Positions 1 to 12,364 of a DNA stretch of 64,000 nt are shown in pieces. Within the stretch, counting starts at the first letter, position 1, and each line of letters begins with the position of its first letter. The translations under genes and the position numbers were made by a program. The notes below the pieces were generated by a model. That model saw only the letters and a list, made by a program, of their open reading frames with translations. It had not been told where the DNA came from and searched no databases. Source of the DNA: Zobellia barbeyronii (GTDB taxonomy: Bacteria > Bacteroidota > Bacteroidia > Flavobacteriales > Flavobacteriaceae); NCBI RefSeq assembly GCF_018603515.1, contig NZ_JACATN010000002.1, forward strand, positions 434,001 through 498,000, read 5' to 3'.

Positions 1-1394
1 TTGGTATTACTTCTTGTTCTCCTTGCAACAATACAGGAGGTATTTGGTGGGATTATAATAATGATGGTCATTTAGATTTGTATATGGCCTATTTAGGAGA
101 GCCTAACCGCCTTTATACTAATTTAGGGAATGGTACTTTTATGGAATCCGTTAATGCATTGGGATTAAACGATCCTGGTAGAACATGGTCCTGCCAACCT
201 CTGGATGCCAATAGAGATGGTTGGATGGACCTATATGTGATTAACGATTTTGGATTGAGCAATTTTTATATAAACGAAAAAGGAAAGTCGTTTGTAGATG
301 CCACCGAAACCTACAATCTAAAGAACACAGGTGATGGAATGGGGTCCTCTATTGGTGATTTTAATAACGATGGTTTTTTTGATATTTACGTAACCAATAT
401 TTCAGAAATAAAGAGTAACCCATTGTTTGCAGGTTCATCAGAAGGTCCTTTTAAAAATGTAGGACAAGCGCAAGGAGTTGGTAATGCCCATTTTGGATGG
501 GGAAATCGTTTTTTTGATGCTGATAATGATGGTGACCAAGATTTATATGCCGTAAACGGAATGGCCGATTTAAAATACGACAACAAATTCTTTAAAAATT
601 TGAAAGCAAATGGTACTGATAAATTTACAGATTGGTCTTCTGCATCGGCCACTGATGGTCACGGGAATGGTATGGCCGTAGAAGTATTTGATTTTGATAG
701 CAATGGTTTTCTAGATATTCTTGTTTCAAACGTTAATGATGAACCATATCTGTACCAAAACAATACCGCTAATCCCAATAAGTGGTTACAAGTAGACCTA
801 GAGGGTATAATTTCCAACAGAGATGGATTAGGCGCAACAGCCATTGCCTATACAAAAGATAATGTCATACACAGACTAAAATTTGCTGTAGGCGTTATGG
901 GGCAGAGCATAAAACCTTTACATTTTGGTCTGGGAGAAACCCAAAAAATAGATAGTTTAAAAATTCTTTGGCCAAGCGGAGTAAAAGAGGTGGTTCATAA
1001 TATTTCAACAAATCAAAAAATCAAAATTTTAGAAGAAAAAGGAATGGTCGTAGGAGAATCATTCAATGAAGAAGATATTCAACCAATTGCCGTTAATGAC
1101 GCTTTGCCGGTAATTGATAAAACAATGGAAATGAAAGCTTATTATGATGTTCAAAATGGAGCTGTCACTTTTAAAATAAAGAAAGCTGTTGAGGGAATTA
1201 TATCTCTAAATATATATTCATTACTAGGAAAATCTATCTATACCATCAAAGAAAAAACAGTAATTGACCAAGACTATACCTTAGAATGGGAAGGTCATTC
1301 TAAACAAGGACAAAAACTACCTTCGGGGGTTTATATTTATAGGCTTGAGCTTGAAAATAAATCATGGTATGGAAAAATGCTCATAGGTCACTAA
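1..1394 (+). CDS. FG-GAP/VCBS repeat protein with ASPIC/UnbV region and T9SS C-terminal domain (5' partial)
   Basis: The reading frame is open from base 3, so the N-terminus lies outside the window. The visible part has repeated calcium-binding loops of the type D-x-N-x-D-G-x-x-D (for example DYNNDGHLDLY, DFNNDGFFDIY and DADNDGDQDLY), typical of FG-GAP/VCBS beta-propellers. A stretch resembling the ASPIC/UnbV module follows (WLQVDLEG, then FGLGETQKIDSLKILWPSG). The last ~80 residues look like a type IX secretion sorting domain (SLNIYSLLGKSIY ... LPSGVYIYRLE ... GKMLIGH). Such proteins are usually secreted or surface-attached. In a polysaccharide locus a glycan-binding role is plausible but unproven. 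It lies directly upstream of the GH117-like gene on the same strand, 47 bases away. Family call is firm; function is inferred. Confidence 0.85.
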   Translation, partial: GITSCSPCNNTGGIWWDYNNDGHLDLYMAYLGEPNRLYTNLGNGTFMESVNALGLNDPGRTWSCQPLDANRDGWMDLYVINDFGLSNFYINEKGKSFVDATETYNLKNTGDGMGSSIGDFNNDGFFDIYVTNISEIKSNPLFAGSSEGPFKNVGQAQGVGNAHFGWGNRFFDADNDGDQDLYAVNGMADLKYDNKFFKNLKANGTDKFTDWSSASATDGHGNGMAVEVFDFDSNGFLDILVSNVNDEPYLYQNNTANPNKWLQVDLEGIISNRDGLGATAIAYTKDNVIHRLKFAVGVMGQSIKPLHFGLGETQKIDSLKILWPSGVKEVVHNISTNQKIKILEEKGMVVGESFNEEDIQPIAVNDALPVIDKTMEMKAYYDVQNGAVTFKIKKAVEGIISLNIYSLLGKSIYTIKEKTVIDQDYTLEWEGHSKQGQKLPSGVYIYRLELENKSWYGKMLIGH

Positions 1395-1441
1395 AGTATA
1401 TTAGTATTCAAGGTATAATATTTAAACTCATACAATTAAAA

Positions 1442-2719
1442 ATGAAGAAAACCCTATTTAGCATGGTGTCACTAACACTGTTGATATCCTGTAACCAATC
1501 AAAAGAAGAAAGCCAAAATAAACCAACAACCCCAGAAATAGTTCAAGAAGATTTCCCTTATGGCAACGTACCCAGAGAAAAGCCGGACAGAAAATTAAGT
1601 GCTGCCTTTGAGCGTATATATGATGGTACATATGGCGGACTAGAAGTAACTTCAAATGAGCTTTTTTCAAACTTTAAATACACCCCCTTAGAAGGTTTTG
1701 ACTACCACGGTCACGATGGCACAGTTTCCCGTAGAGACGCTAGTAAAGTAATAAAAGTAGACGACACCTATTATTTTTGGTATACACATCGTGAGACCAG
1801 TGTTCCTCCTGATGAAAATGGTGGAAATGATACTATACCTTCCCGAGACTGGGATTTATCAGAAATATGGTATGCAACAAGTAAAGACGGTTTCACTTGG
1901 AAAGAACAAGGTGTTGCTGTTACAAGAACTGAAAAACCAAACCCAGGCTGGCGCTCCGTCTCAACACCAGACATTTTAGTTTACAAAGGAAAATACTACT
2001 TGTATTACCAAGCTTATTTAAACATGCCAGGCGCACCTGGAACTAAAGGAGACGATTGCCCAGTAGCAGCATCTGTTGCAAATTCTCCTAATGGCCCTTG
2101 GACACCTTCTAACAAAATTGTTCTTGATAATGGCCCCGAAGGTTCATGGGATCAATATGTAATTCATGACCCTTACCCACTTGTACGTGACGGAAAAATA
2201 TATATCTACTACAAAGGAGAGATGGGCGGTAACCCTAAAGTTCGTGCTCAAGGTCTTGCAATTTCAGAGAATCCTTTTGGTCCATTCAAAAAACACCCTT
2301 TAAATCCAGTTATAAATTCTGGTCATGAGACTGCGCTTTTTCCTTTTAAAGAAGGACTTGCTGCATTGGTAAGTCGTCATGGTCTAGAACACAATACTAT
2401 ACAATACGCACCAGACGGTGTAAATTTTGAAGTAGCCGCTATTACAGGGTTAATGCCAATTGCACCTGGCCCATATGTTCCTGATGCATTTACCAACACA
2501 AAAGATGGCCGTGGTATTTCTTGGGGACTGTGCCATTTTAGAAATGTAGGGAAAGCAGAAGGTAAAAGCCATAGCTATTTTGCAAGGTTTGATTGTGACC
2601 TTAGTTTAGATGTAGACGACCCGCTTATGAAAGAAAGCGACATATTAAATCACCCAGATATTTATTTCAAATTTGGGCTTACCGATGAACAACGAAAGCG
2701 CATTAATCAGACGAAATAA
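1442..2719 (+). CDS. Divergent GH117-like glycoside hydrolase, lipoprotein
   Basis: About 425 residues. I place the start at the ATG giving MKKTLFSMVSLTLLISC, a clean lipoprotein signal with lipobox LISC; the frame also runs further upstream, but that would bury the signal. The five-bladed propeller motifs of GH117 are present: RRDAS (near residue 98, where the catalytic base Asp sits), IHDPYP (near 240) and SGHE (near 293, the His/Glu pair used in GH117 catalysis). GH117 enzymes are exo-acting alpha-1,3-(3,6-anhydro)-L-galactosidases on agar-type oligosaccharides. The loops differ clearly from the second GH117 at 13398-14621, so this copy may belong to another subgroup with different specificity. 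A GH43-like relative is the main alternative. It is convergent with the GH2 gene across a shared terminator. Confidence 0.75.
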   Translation: MKKTLFSMVSLTLLISCNQSKEESQNKPTTPEIVQEDFPYGNVPREKPDRKLSAAFERIYDGTYGGLEVTSNELFSNFKYTPLEGFDYHGHDGTVSRRDASKVIKVDDTYYFWYTHRETSVPPDENGGNDTIPSRDWDLSEIWYATSKDGFTWKEQGVAVTRTEKPNPGWRSVSTPDILVYKGKYYLYYQAYLNMPGAPGTKGDDCPVAASVANSPNGPWTPSNKIVLDNGPEGSWDQYVIHDPYPLVRDGKIYIYYKGEMGGNPKVRAQGLAISENPFGPFKKHPLNPVINSGHETALFPFKEGLAALVSRHGLEHNTIQYAPDGVNFEVAAITGLMPIAPGPYVPDAFTNTKDGRGISWGLCHFRNVGKAEGKSHSYFARFDCDLSLDVDDPLMKESDILNHPDIYFKFGLTDEQRKRINQTK

Positions 2720-2738
2720 CTTTAATTCCAAAATAAAC

Positions 2739-2771
2739 AAAAGCTCAATTTCCTAAGAAATTGGGCTTTTG
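2739..2771. terminator. Bidirectional rho-independent terminator
   Basis: An inverted repeat, AAAGCTCAATTTC / GAAATTGGGCTTT with one G-T wobble and a CTAA loop, sits between the convergent GH117-like gene and GH2. It has A-rich and T-rich flanks, so it can end transcription from both sides. It marks the end of the nine-gene minus-strand operon. Confidence 0.75.
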
Positions 2772-2790
2772 CTTTTGTAATAACCTTGTG

Positions 2791-5331
<2,541 letters not shown>

Positions 5332-5428
5332 GAACCAAGTGTTAACTATATGAGTCAAAAAAGCCCAATTGAAAAGCTAATAACAACTGGGCTAACTACT
5401 AAAAAATATTATTGATTAAAGAGTTAAT

Positions 5429-6448
5429 TTACCCCAAACCGTTAGCATAAGCCACAATTACAATACCTGCAATCATACAGCTAAGTCCACCATACAAAAA
5501 ATTTCTAGCTTTTGGGGATGCGCTTACCCATTCTTTGGTAATCAAACCACTAACAATTGCCGTAGCAACACAAGCTGTATTAAAAATAGCATAACCAACT
5601 GTATTTCCTGATTTTCCTAGTTTAAATGCCGCATACGCAAAAAGAGCTGAGGCGGCATAATGGAAAACAGCCATGATTAGAATAAGAAATAAATTCTTTC
5701 CAAAAGCCGGAGTTTTAAAATCTCCCCATGCTTTTTTAGCATTTAGTTGCCATAGGAAGTAAGCCGTCATTACAATGCCACCACTTAAGAAAATAGGAAA
5801 CATTACGGCTACCGCAGTTATCCAATCTGCATTGCCTTGTGCTATACTTGCTTCATGCAGATAAGGTCTTCCTACCGCATTGGCGTAACTAAAGCCGGTA
5901 GCTAAAAGACCCCCAACTACAGCAATCGTAATACCGGTTACCATTGAACCTTTGGTAGATTTACCTTCGGCAGATGCTATTTTTGCTTCATCCTTTTCAC
6001 GGGTAAGACCTGCTTTCCCGTTTAAGATAACACCTAATAAAACTACCAGAATACCAACTAAAATAAAGGTCAATACATTTGATGGTGGTAACCCGTCTTC
6101 AATAAATGGTAAGAGTGAACCTACCAATATAATAGTTCCTATAAAGATTGAAAAACCAAGCGAAAGCCCAATATGGTTAATTGCCTTACTCCACATCATA
6201 ACTCCAATACCCCAAAGAAAACTGGTAAGTCCCATTTTTACCCAGATATCAGTTGGCATATTTCCAAAAATCTCTCCAAACCCCTGAATTAGGGTTAACG
6301 AAGCAATAATAGGCACAACGAACATGGTCAGGAGAAAAAAGAGACTCCATGTATTTTCATACTTGAATCCTTTTGTAAACTTTTCAGGAAGGGCGTAAAG
6401 TCCCAACATCAATCCGGCGAAAATCGCCAATAATACTCCTTCGGTCAT
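5429..6448 (-). CDS. RhaT-family (DMT superfamily) sugar:proton symporter
   Basis: A 339-residue membrane protein with about ten hydrophobic helices, resembling E. coli L-rhamnose:H+ symporter RhaT (N-terminal GLMLGLYALPEKF, central MWSKAINHIGLSLGF, C-terminal ITKEWVSASPKARNFLYGG). No rhamnose isomerase, kinase or aldolase gene is nearby, so rhamnose is unlikely. Its place between aldose epimerase and GH2 in the anhydro-L-galactose operon suggests uptake of that sugar, galactose or a disaccharide across the inner membrane. A hydrophilic insert (GLTREKDEAKIASAEG) separates the two helical halves. Family assignment is strong; substrate is inferred. Confidence 0.82.
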   Translation of the reverse strand: MTEGVLLAIFAGLMLGLYALPEKFTKGFKYENTWSLFFLLTMFVVPIIASLTLIQGFGEIFGNMPTDIWVKMGLTSFLWGIGVMMWSKAINHIGLSLGFSIFIGTIILVGSLLPFIEDGLPPSNVLTFILVGILVVLLGVILNGKAGLTREKDEAKIASAEGKSTKGSMVTGITIAVVGGLLATGFSYANAVGRPYLHEASIAQGNADWITAVAVMFPIFLSGGIVMTAYFLWQLNAKKAWGDFKTPAFGKNLFLILIMAVFHYAASALFAYAAFKLGKSGNTVGYAIFNTACVATAIVSGLITKEWVSASPKARNFLYGGLSCMIAGIVIVAYANGLG

Positions 6449-6494
6449 AATTTGAATATTTAATTAAGGTCTAGCGTACATGACCCTATTTTAT

Positions 6495-7538
6495 TTACCA
6501 GTTGAATTTGAAAATAGTAGTACTGTCATAAGGTTCTCCCGCTTTCAAAATACTCTTAGGAGCGTTCTTTATATTCATTCCGTTCGGGTAGCGATGCGTT
6601 TCACAACAGAAGCCACGGTATTTTCCGTATTGTAATCCTGATTCCCGTTGTAGCTCATCAGAAGTATATTTACCTGTGTACAATAACATTCCAGGTTCTG
6701 TGGTAAAAACTTCCATAGAACGTCCACTTTTGGGCTCTGTTATTTCTGCTACCTTATCCAGTTCAAATCCTTTGTCTTCAAAAAGATAAAAATGTTCAAA
6801 ACCATCTCCCATAGCCTCATGAACTTCTTTTATGGTCTTGGCAGATTGTAAATCATCGGCTTTGCCAACAACAGAAACATTTTCTCCCGTTGCAGCACCT
6901 GTCTCATCCCAAACTTGTTTGGTACTTGAATTTATCATTACGGAGTGACCCTCAACATTTTCTGCAAAACCCGAAAGATTAAAATACGAGTGATTCGTAA
7001 TAGTGAAAGGCGTGTCTTGGTCGGTTATTGCGCCATACTGTATTTTAAGTTCGTTCTCGTTTGTTAATGAGAAAGTCACCTGAACCGTAATATTACCTGG
7101 AAAACCCTCTTCAAGGTGTTTACTTTTTAGTTCCATTTGAACAGTAGCTAATTCATTAGAAAACGAATTCACTTTCCATATTTTCTTATCAAAACCAACT
7201 TTACCTCCATGAAGGTTATTGTCTCCTACAATTTTTGCCAGTTCATATTCCTTTCCGTTCAAAGAAAATTGAGCATCTTTTATTTGCGAACAATAACGAC
7301 CTACAGTTCCGCCAAAATAGGGAGCATTTGCTTTGTAGGCATCAGAAAAATAGTTCTCGAAAGTATCAAAACCACAAACAATTTCTTCTATTTTGCCATT
7401 CTTATTTGGTAACAAAATAGAAGTTATGGTAGCACCATAAGTAGAGATTTTTACGCTTACCCCATTATCATTTTCTAAAGTATATTGGTGGATTGCTTCT
7501 CCTTCAAGTACACCGAAATCCGTTTGCGTTGTTTTCAT
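6495..7538 (-). CDS. galM: Aldose 1-epimerase
   Basis: 347 residues, normal length for GalM. Visible motifs are NNLHGGKVGFDKK, the TNHSYFNLSG strand with the catalytic His, and the C-terminal FCCETHRYPNGMN strand with the catalytic Glu. No clear signal peptide, so cytoplasmic. It interconverts alpha and beta anomers of aldoses such as D-galactose released from the polymer. It is the seventh gene of the operon, 35 bases after the cycloisomerase and 46 before the permease. Confidence 0.9.
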   Translation of the reverse strand: MKTTQTDFGVLEGEAIHQYTLENDNGVSVKISTYGATITSILLPNKNGKIEEIVCGFDTFENYFSDAYKANAPYFGGTVGRYCSQIKDAQFSLNGKEYELAKIVGDNNLHGGKVGFDKKIWKVNSFSNELATVQMELKSKHLEEGFPGNITVQVTFSLTNENELKIQYGAITDQDTPFTITNHSYFNLSGFAENVEGHSVMINSSTKQVWDETGAATGENVSVVGKADDLQSAKTIKEVHEAMGDGFEHFYLFEDKGFELDKVAEITEPKSGRSMEVFTTEPGMLLYTGKYTSDELQRESGLQYGKYRGFCCETHRYPNGMNIKNAPKSILKAGEPYDSTTIFKFNW

Positions 7539-7573
7539 TTTCGTAAGCGTTTTGAAATATTTTAATTCGATGT

Positions 7574-8668
7574 TTAATTAGATTGATAAGGAGCTAATTT
7601 CTCCCAATCAAACTCCACTCCCACTCCTGGCGAATCTGGTGCCACAGCAAGGTGGTTCTCAACAACCAATGGTCTGGTAGTATACTGGTCAATAGGAAAA
7701 CTATGTACCTCTAACCAACCGGAATTAGGTTGCGCAGACACTAAACTTACGTGTAGCTCCTGCATACCGTGGGAACAAGCCGGAATGTTATGTTTATCTG
7801 CCAATCGTGCAGCTGCCAACCAACCTGTAATACCGCCACAGTTAGAAGCATCAGGTTGCACGAAAGATAGTTTTGCCTGATCCATAGCATACTCAAATTC
7901 ATGGATGGTATGTAGGTTTTCACCCATAGCCAACGGAAAGCCCGTTGCATCTGAAATTTGTGAAAAGCCTATATAATTATCCGGAATGATAGGTTCTTCA
8001 AACCATGTGATATCATATTCTTTAAAGCGATTAATGGCTTCAATAGCTTTATCCACAGTCATTGAATAATTGGCATCTACCATGAACGTGATATCTGGAC
8101 CAATAAATTCTCGCACTGCTTTTATGCGTTCAATATCCTCGTCTAGATTTTCACGACCGATTTTAATTTTGACCGCATTGAAACCAGCCGCCAAATAACC
8201 TTCCATATTCTTTAAAAGTTTAGGAATAGGAAACTGTAAATCTATTCCACCGCAATACGCCTTACAGGTCTTACCTGCTCCACCGGCCATTTGCCAAAGT
8301 GGTTTTTCTGCTTTTTTACAACGGATGTCCCACAGTGCAATATCAATCGTGGAAACGGCAAAAGATACAATACCCCCTCTGCCAACATAATGCATATGCC
8401 ACTCAAGAAATTCATAGATTCCCTCTATATCTGTACCATCCTTACCTATTAAGGCCGGTGCAATATCATAATCCACCATCGCCTTAATGGCATTTCCACC
8501 TTTTCCACCGGTATAGGTATATCCGGTTCCAGTGCTACCATCTTCTAAAGTAATAGTAGAAGTGATTAGCTCAAAATGCGTATGGTCTCCATGTTTAGCA
8601 TCGTTCATGACTTCCGGCAACGGAACTCGGAACAACTTACACTCAACCGATTTTATACGTGTACTCAT
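7574..8668 (-). CDS. Enolase-superfamily enzyme, probable 3,6-anhydro-L-galactonate cycloisomerase
   Basis: 364 residues of the mandelate racemase subgroup. Catalytic KxK is at K167/K169 (AVKIKIG), metal ligands at D198 (MVDAN), E224 (WFEEP) and E250 (MGENLH), with catalytic His at H300 (CSHGMQE). Members include sugar-acid dehydratases and the 3,6-anhydro-L-galactonate cycloisomerase of agar-degrading bacteria, which opens the anhydro ring to give 2-keto-3-deoxy-L-galactonate. The aldehyde dehydrogenase that would make its substrate is directly upstream: its TAG stop is immediately adjacent to this ATG, so the two are probably translationally coupled. An ordinary galactonate or fuconate dehydratase is the alternative, but the GH117 operon favours the cycloisomerase. 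Confidence 0.85.
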   Translation of the reverse strand: MSTRIKSVECKLFRVPLPEVMNDAKHGDHTHFELITSTITLEDGSTGTGYTYTGGKGGNAIKAMVDYDIAPALIGKDGTDIEGIYEFLEWHMHYVGRGGIVSFAVSTIDIALWDIRCKKAEKPLWQMAGGAGKTCKAYCGGIDLQFPIPKLLKNMEGYLAAGFNAVKIKIGRENLDEDIERIKAVREFIGPDITFMVDANYSMTVDKAIEAINRFKEYDITWFEEPIIPDNYIGFSQISDATGFPLAMGENLHTIHEFEYAMDQAKLSFVQPDASNCGGITGWLAAARLADKHNIPACSHGMQELHVSLVSAQPNSGWLEVHSFPIDQYTTRPLVVENHLAVAPDSPGVGVEFDWEKLAPYQSN

Positions 8669-10123
8669 CTATGCCTTGTGTCTAATGTAAAATGTCTTTT
8701 TCTCCATGTATTGCTCAAAGCCATACTTACCATCTTCACCACCGGAACCACTTAATTTGTAACCGTTATGAAAACCTTGGTGCTGCTCCCCATGACCTCT
8801 GTTTACGTATATTTCGCCGTACTCAAGCTCATCGTTACACTTCATTATAGTGCTCATGTCATTGGTAAATATCATAGCCGCAAGTCCGTATTCACAGTCG
8901 TTGGCATACCCAACCACTTCATCAAAAGTTTTGAATTTCAATACTGGCAGAATAGGTCCAAAAGACTCTTCGTGAACAATGGTCATGTTCTGCGTTACGT
9001 TGGTCAAAACCGTTGGTTCAAACCAATATCCCTTTTCAAAAGCGCTTCCTTCTGGTTTTTTACCACCTGTAGCCAATGTAGCACCTTCTTCAAGACTCAC
9101 GGCAACCAAATGCTCCATATGCTTTAATTCAGCTGCATTTACTTTAGGTCCCATATCAGTTTCCGCTAACATTGGGTCTCCCACTTTTATAGCCTTTGTT
9201 TTGGCTATGAATTTTTCCATGAAAGCATCATAAATACCCTCATGCACATACATTCTTTCATTACAGGTGCAAACCTGTCCACAGTTATCAAAACGCGAGT
9301 GCAAAGCAGAATCTACAGCGGCATCAATATCTGCGTCTTCAAAAACAATAAAAGGAGCTTTTCCACCAAGTTCCAACTGAACATGTGTAAGGTTTTGTGC
9401 TGCAGCCCTAGCAATAGACTGGCCAACTGGTGTAGAACCTGTCATGGTCACCATTTTAGTAATAGGACTCTCAACAAGAGCATTACCCATAGCCCTACCT
9501 GGACCTGTCAAAATATTAATAACTCCATCTGGAATACCTACTTTCTTAGCCAAATTACCCAACTCAAGAGTTGCCAATGGTGTTTCAGAAGTTGGTTTTA
9601 TAACGATTGTATTTCCAGCAACTAAAGCAGGACCCAATTTACGACCTGCCAATGCCAATGGAAAGTTCCAAGCTGTAATGGCAACAACAACACCACGAGG
9701 TATTTTCTGAATCCAAATTTGCTCATTAGGATTATCCGAAGGAATAATATCTCCTTCAATTCTTCTGGCGCCTTCACAAGCATACTCAATAAATGAAGCC
9801 GTAACTGCAACTTCACCTTTGGCAACTTTTAGTAATTTACCTTGTTCCTTAACCAAAAGTTCGGCCAAGTAATCTGAGTTCTCTTTTATTTCATTTGCCA
9901 ATTTATATAATAAATCAGCACGAGAACGAGCAGGTAATTTTTTCCATTCTTTTTGAGCCTTTTCAGCAGCTTTTAGTGCTTGATGAGCCTCATCTACTGT
10001 TCCGTTCTGTACTCTTGCTACTATCTCTTCAGTAGTTGGATTTACAATGTCAATGGTTTCTCCTGACGTAGATGTCACCCATTTTCCGTCTATAAATAGT
10101 TGGTATTCTTTAATTGCTGACAT
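8669..10123 (-). CDS. NAD(P)-dependent aldehyde dehydrogenase, probable 3,6-anhydro-L-galactose dehydrogenase
   Basis: 484 residues of the AldA-like aldehyde dehydrogenase family. It shows the oxyanion Asn region (ITAWNFP), cofactor loop (TGSTPVGQS), catalytic Glu (LELGGKAPF) and nucleophilic Cys in DNCGQVCTCNER; the C-terminal GHGEQHQGFHNGYKLSG stretch also looks AldA-like. Cytoplasmic. In agar degraders this enzyme oxidises 3,6-anhydro-L-galactose to the acid, the first step of the known pathway. Neighbours support this: sulfatase 6 bases upstream and the cycloisomerase directly abutting downstream. Lactaldehyde oxidation is the generic alternative. Confidence 0.87.
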   Translation of the reverse strand: MSAIKEYQLFIDGKWVTSTSGETIDIVNPTTEEIVARVQNGTVDEAHQALKAAEKAQKEWKKLPARSRADLLYKLANEIKENSDYLAELLVKEQGKLLKVAKGEVAVTASFIEYACEGARRIEGDIIPSDNPNEQIWIQKIPRGVVVAITAWNFPLALAGRKLGPALVAGNTIVIKPTSETPLATLELGNLAKKVGIPDGVINILTGPGRAMGNALVESPITKMVTMTGSTPVGQSIARAAAQNLTHVQLELGGKAPFIVFEDADIDAAVDSALHSRFDNCGQVCTCNERMYVHEGIYDAFMEKFIAKTKAIKVGDPMLAETDMGPKVNAAELKHMEHLVAVSLEEGATLATGGKKPEGSAFEKGYWFEPTVLTNVTQNMTIVHEESFGPILPVLKFKTFDEVVGYANDCEYGLAAMIFTNDMSTIMKCNDELEYGEIYVNRGHGEQHQGFHNGYKLSGSGGEDGKYGFEQYMEKKTFYIRHKA

Positions 10124-10129
10124 GTTCTT

Positions 10130-11524
10130 TTATGATTTATGTTTTCTATATGTATCCATTCTTTCGGCTGCTTTGCCCTCAAATCTTCTTTCTAATTGCC
10201 AAAGTGGTCGCTCTAAAGTGAGTTCCCAATTAAAAAGCATCTTATAAAGTTCCCGCACTTTCTCAGGATGCTCTGTAGCCAAATCGTTTACCTCTGAAAT
10301 ATCTTCTTTAATGTCGTAGAGTTCTGCCGGACGATCAGGAAAACGAACTAGTTTCCAATCGTTGTGCCTAACAGCACCTCTAGCCTCTTTTTTCCAATAC
10401 AAAGTTTCATGTGGCTTTTCTGTTGTATTCTCCGTTAGAAAAGGAATAAGATCTACTCCGTCCAAATCTTTAATACCACTAACATTACCACCAGCTGCAG
10501 TAACAAAAGTTGGCAGTAAGTCCAACGTGCTAATTGGATTGTTATAAACCGTATTAGGTTTTAACTTTCCTGGCCATGACATCAAAAATGGAACCCGTAT
10601 ACCGCCTTCTAAATGGTTTGCTTTGGTTCCACTTAAAGGGTTGTTAGATGATTCATTTGAATCTGACGGCCCACCATTATCATTCGTAAAAACAATAAGC
10701 GTGTTTTCATCCAGACCCAACTCCTTAATTCGGTTTAAAACTTTGCCACAGGCTTTATCCATAGCGATAGCCATAGCAGCCAAAGTTTTCCTTTTCCCAG
10801 TTAGGCCTTGTATCTTCTTCAAGTCCTCTTCCTTTGCTTCCATTGGCGTGTGTACGGCATTGAAAGCTAGATAAATGAAAAACGGGTTCTTCTGGTTTCT
10901 TTCCATAAAGGAAATAGCCTCGTCTGCCAAACCATCCGTTAGGTAACCTTCATATTCTTCATACTCCCCAAAACCTCTTTCTAACCTATCCTCATCTCTC
11001 TTAGTTTCATTATCAGTCCCATAAGGCATATAACTTCTTGCGCCCCCACGGAAACCATAAAACTCGTCAAAACCTCTTTTAGTAGGATGAAAACGGTCTG
11101 CATTACCTTGATGCCATTTTCCAAAAACAGCTGTTTTATAACCTTGTTCTTTAAGGTAATCTGCCATTGTCTTCTGATCTAACGGAAGCCCCATGTCATC
11201 TCCGGTAGTTCCGTTTTTACTCATCAATCCAGGTACGTTATTCTCTTCAAAACCGAATTTCTGCTGATATTTTCCAGTCAGAAGCCCAGCTCTTGAAGGA
11301 CCACATACTGCCGCAGAGACATAAGCTTGGGTAAAGAGCACCGAATTTTTGGCGAATTTATCCAGTTCAGGAGTTTTAAATTCTTTACTCCCCTGAAACC
11401 CAAAATCGGCATAGCCTGCGTCATCAGATAATATAAAAACGATGTTCGGTTTGTCTTGTGCCCAGCCATTTATAAGCGCAAAAAAGGACACTAAGAACAA
11501 GAATACCTGTCTTGGCAATTTCAT
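10130..11524 (-). CDS. S1-family sulfatase, secreted
   Basis: 464 residues with a type I signal peptide ([23 protein letters not shown], cut near WAQ). The formylglycine motif is C74-G-P-S-R, in [14 protein letters not shown]. Metal-site motifs [12 protein letters not shown] and FTNDNGG are present. Unlike the other three sulfatases here it lacks a lipobox, so it is probably periplasmic. It sits inside the anhydro-L-galactose operon, so a sulfated galactan oligosaccharide is the expected substrate; the exact position hydrolysed cannot be read from sequence. It needs a formylglycine-generating enzyme, and none is encoded in the window. Confidence 0.92.
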   Translation of the reverse strand: MKLPRQVFLFLVSFFALINGWAQDKPNIVFILSDDAGYADFGFQGSKEFKTPELDKFAKNSVLFTQAYVSAAVCGPSRAGLLTGKYQQKFGFEENNVPGLMSKNGTTGDDMGLPLDQKTMADYLKEQGYKTAVFGKWHQGNADRFHPTKRGFDEFYGFRGGARSYMPYGTDNETKRDEDRLERGFGEYEEYEGYLTDGLADEAISFMERNQKNPFFIYLAFNAVHTPMEAKEEDLKKIQGLTGKRKTLAAMAIAMDKACGKVLNRIKELGLDENTLIVFTNDNGGPSDSNESSNNPLSGTKANHLEGGIRVPFLMSWPGKLKPNTVYNNPISTLDLLPTFVTAAGGNVSGIKDLDGVDLIPFLTENTTEKPHETLYWKKEARGAVRHNDWKLVRFPDRPAELYDIKEDISEVNDLATEHPEKVRELYKMLFNWELTLERPLWQLERRFEGKAAERMDTYRKHKS

Positions 11525-11569
11525 TTTTCAGTATTTTTCTATTGGAATTTCTACTCTTATTTAAGGTAA

Positions 11570-12340
11570 TTATCTACCCATCCAACCGCCATCTACCAAC
11601 ATGGTAACGCCGCTCATATATGCTGCCGCATCTGAACTTAAAAAGACTATAGGTCCTGCGAAATCTTCAGGTTTACCCCATCTACCAGCTGGTATTCTAG
11701 ATAAAATAGAAGCAGACCTTTCTGGGTCGTTTCTCAACGCCTCCGTATTATCTGTACTAATATAACCTGGTGCTATTGCATTTACATTAACACCTTTACT
11801 TGCCCATTCGTTAGCAAATGCCATTGTCATTTGACCAATTGCGCCTTTACTAGCTGCGTAACCAGGCACTGTAATTCCACCTTGGAAGGTTAACAATGAA
11901 GCCGTGAAAATAATTTTACCTTCACCACGAGCCACCATTTCTTTACCTATTTCACGGGTTAAAACAAATTGTGCTGTTTGGTTTATTTCAATAACCTTAT
12001 CCCAGTATTCATCAGAATGCTCAACTGCAGGAGCTCTTAAAATAGTACCCGCATTATTCACCAAAATATCAATTACGGGAAAGTCGCTTTTTACTTCCTT
12101 TATAAACTCATACAGTGAATCTCTGTTACCAAAATCACAGGCGTATGCTTTAAATTTTCTTCCAGTAGCCTCAACTTCTTGTTCTACCATACTACCGTGC
12201 TTCTCTAACGTAGCACTAACCCCAATAATATCTGCTCCGGCTTCTGCTAATGCTACCGCCATAGCTTTACCAATACCTCTTTTACAACCTGTTACTAAAG
12301 CTGTTTTTCCCTTAAGGCTAAATTGATTTAATATGCTCAT
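11570..12340 (-). CDS. KduD-like SDR, probable 2,5-diketo-3-deoxy-L-galactonate 5-reductase
   Basis: 256-residue classical short-chain dehydrogenase. Cofactor motif TGCKRGIG, NNAG, and active-site Ser with YAASK are visible. The second half closely resembles E. coli KduD (VNAIAPGYISTDNTEALRND and IPAGRWGKPED). KduD interconverts 2,5-diketo-3-deoxygluconate and KDG. In the anhydro-L-galactose route described from agar-degrading bacteria, an SDR performs the matching reduction to KDG after oxidation by a zinc dehydrogenase, and exactly that partner is encoded upstream, 24 bases away. Function is inferred from family plus context. Confidence 0.82.
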   Translation of the reverse strand: MSILNQFSLKGKTALVTGCKRGIGKAMAVALAEAGADIIGVSATLEKHGSMVEQEVEATGRKFKAYACDFGNRDSLYEFIKEVKSDFPVIDILVNNAGTILRAPAVEHSDEYWDKVIEINQTAQFVLTREIGKEMVARGEGKIIFTASLLTFQGGITVPGYAASKGAIGQMTMAFANEWASKGVNVNAIAPGYISTDNTEALRNDPERSASILSRIPAGRWGKPEDFAGPIVFLSSDAAAYMSGVTMLVDGGWMGR

Positions 12341-12364
12341 TTTCTTATGCGTTGTTTCTCGTGA

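Noticed and set aside
5429-6448. Rhamnose uptake
   Set aside because: RhaT similarity is clear, but no rhamnose catabolic genes occur nearby; substrate is more likely a galactan sugar.
8768-9710. Several overlapping plus-strand ORFs opposite the aldehyde dehydrogenase
   Set aside because: They lie wholly within a well-supported gene on the other strand, lack recognisable domains and are shadows.
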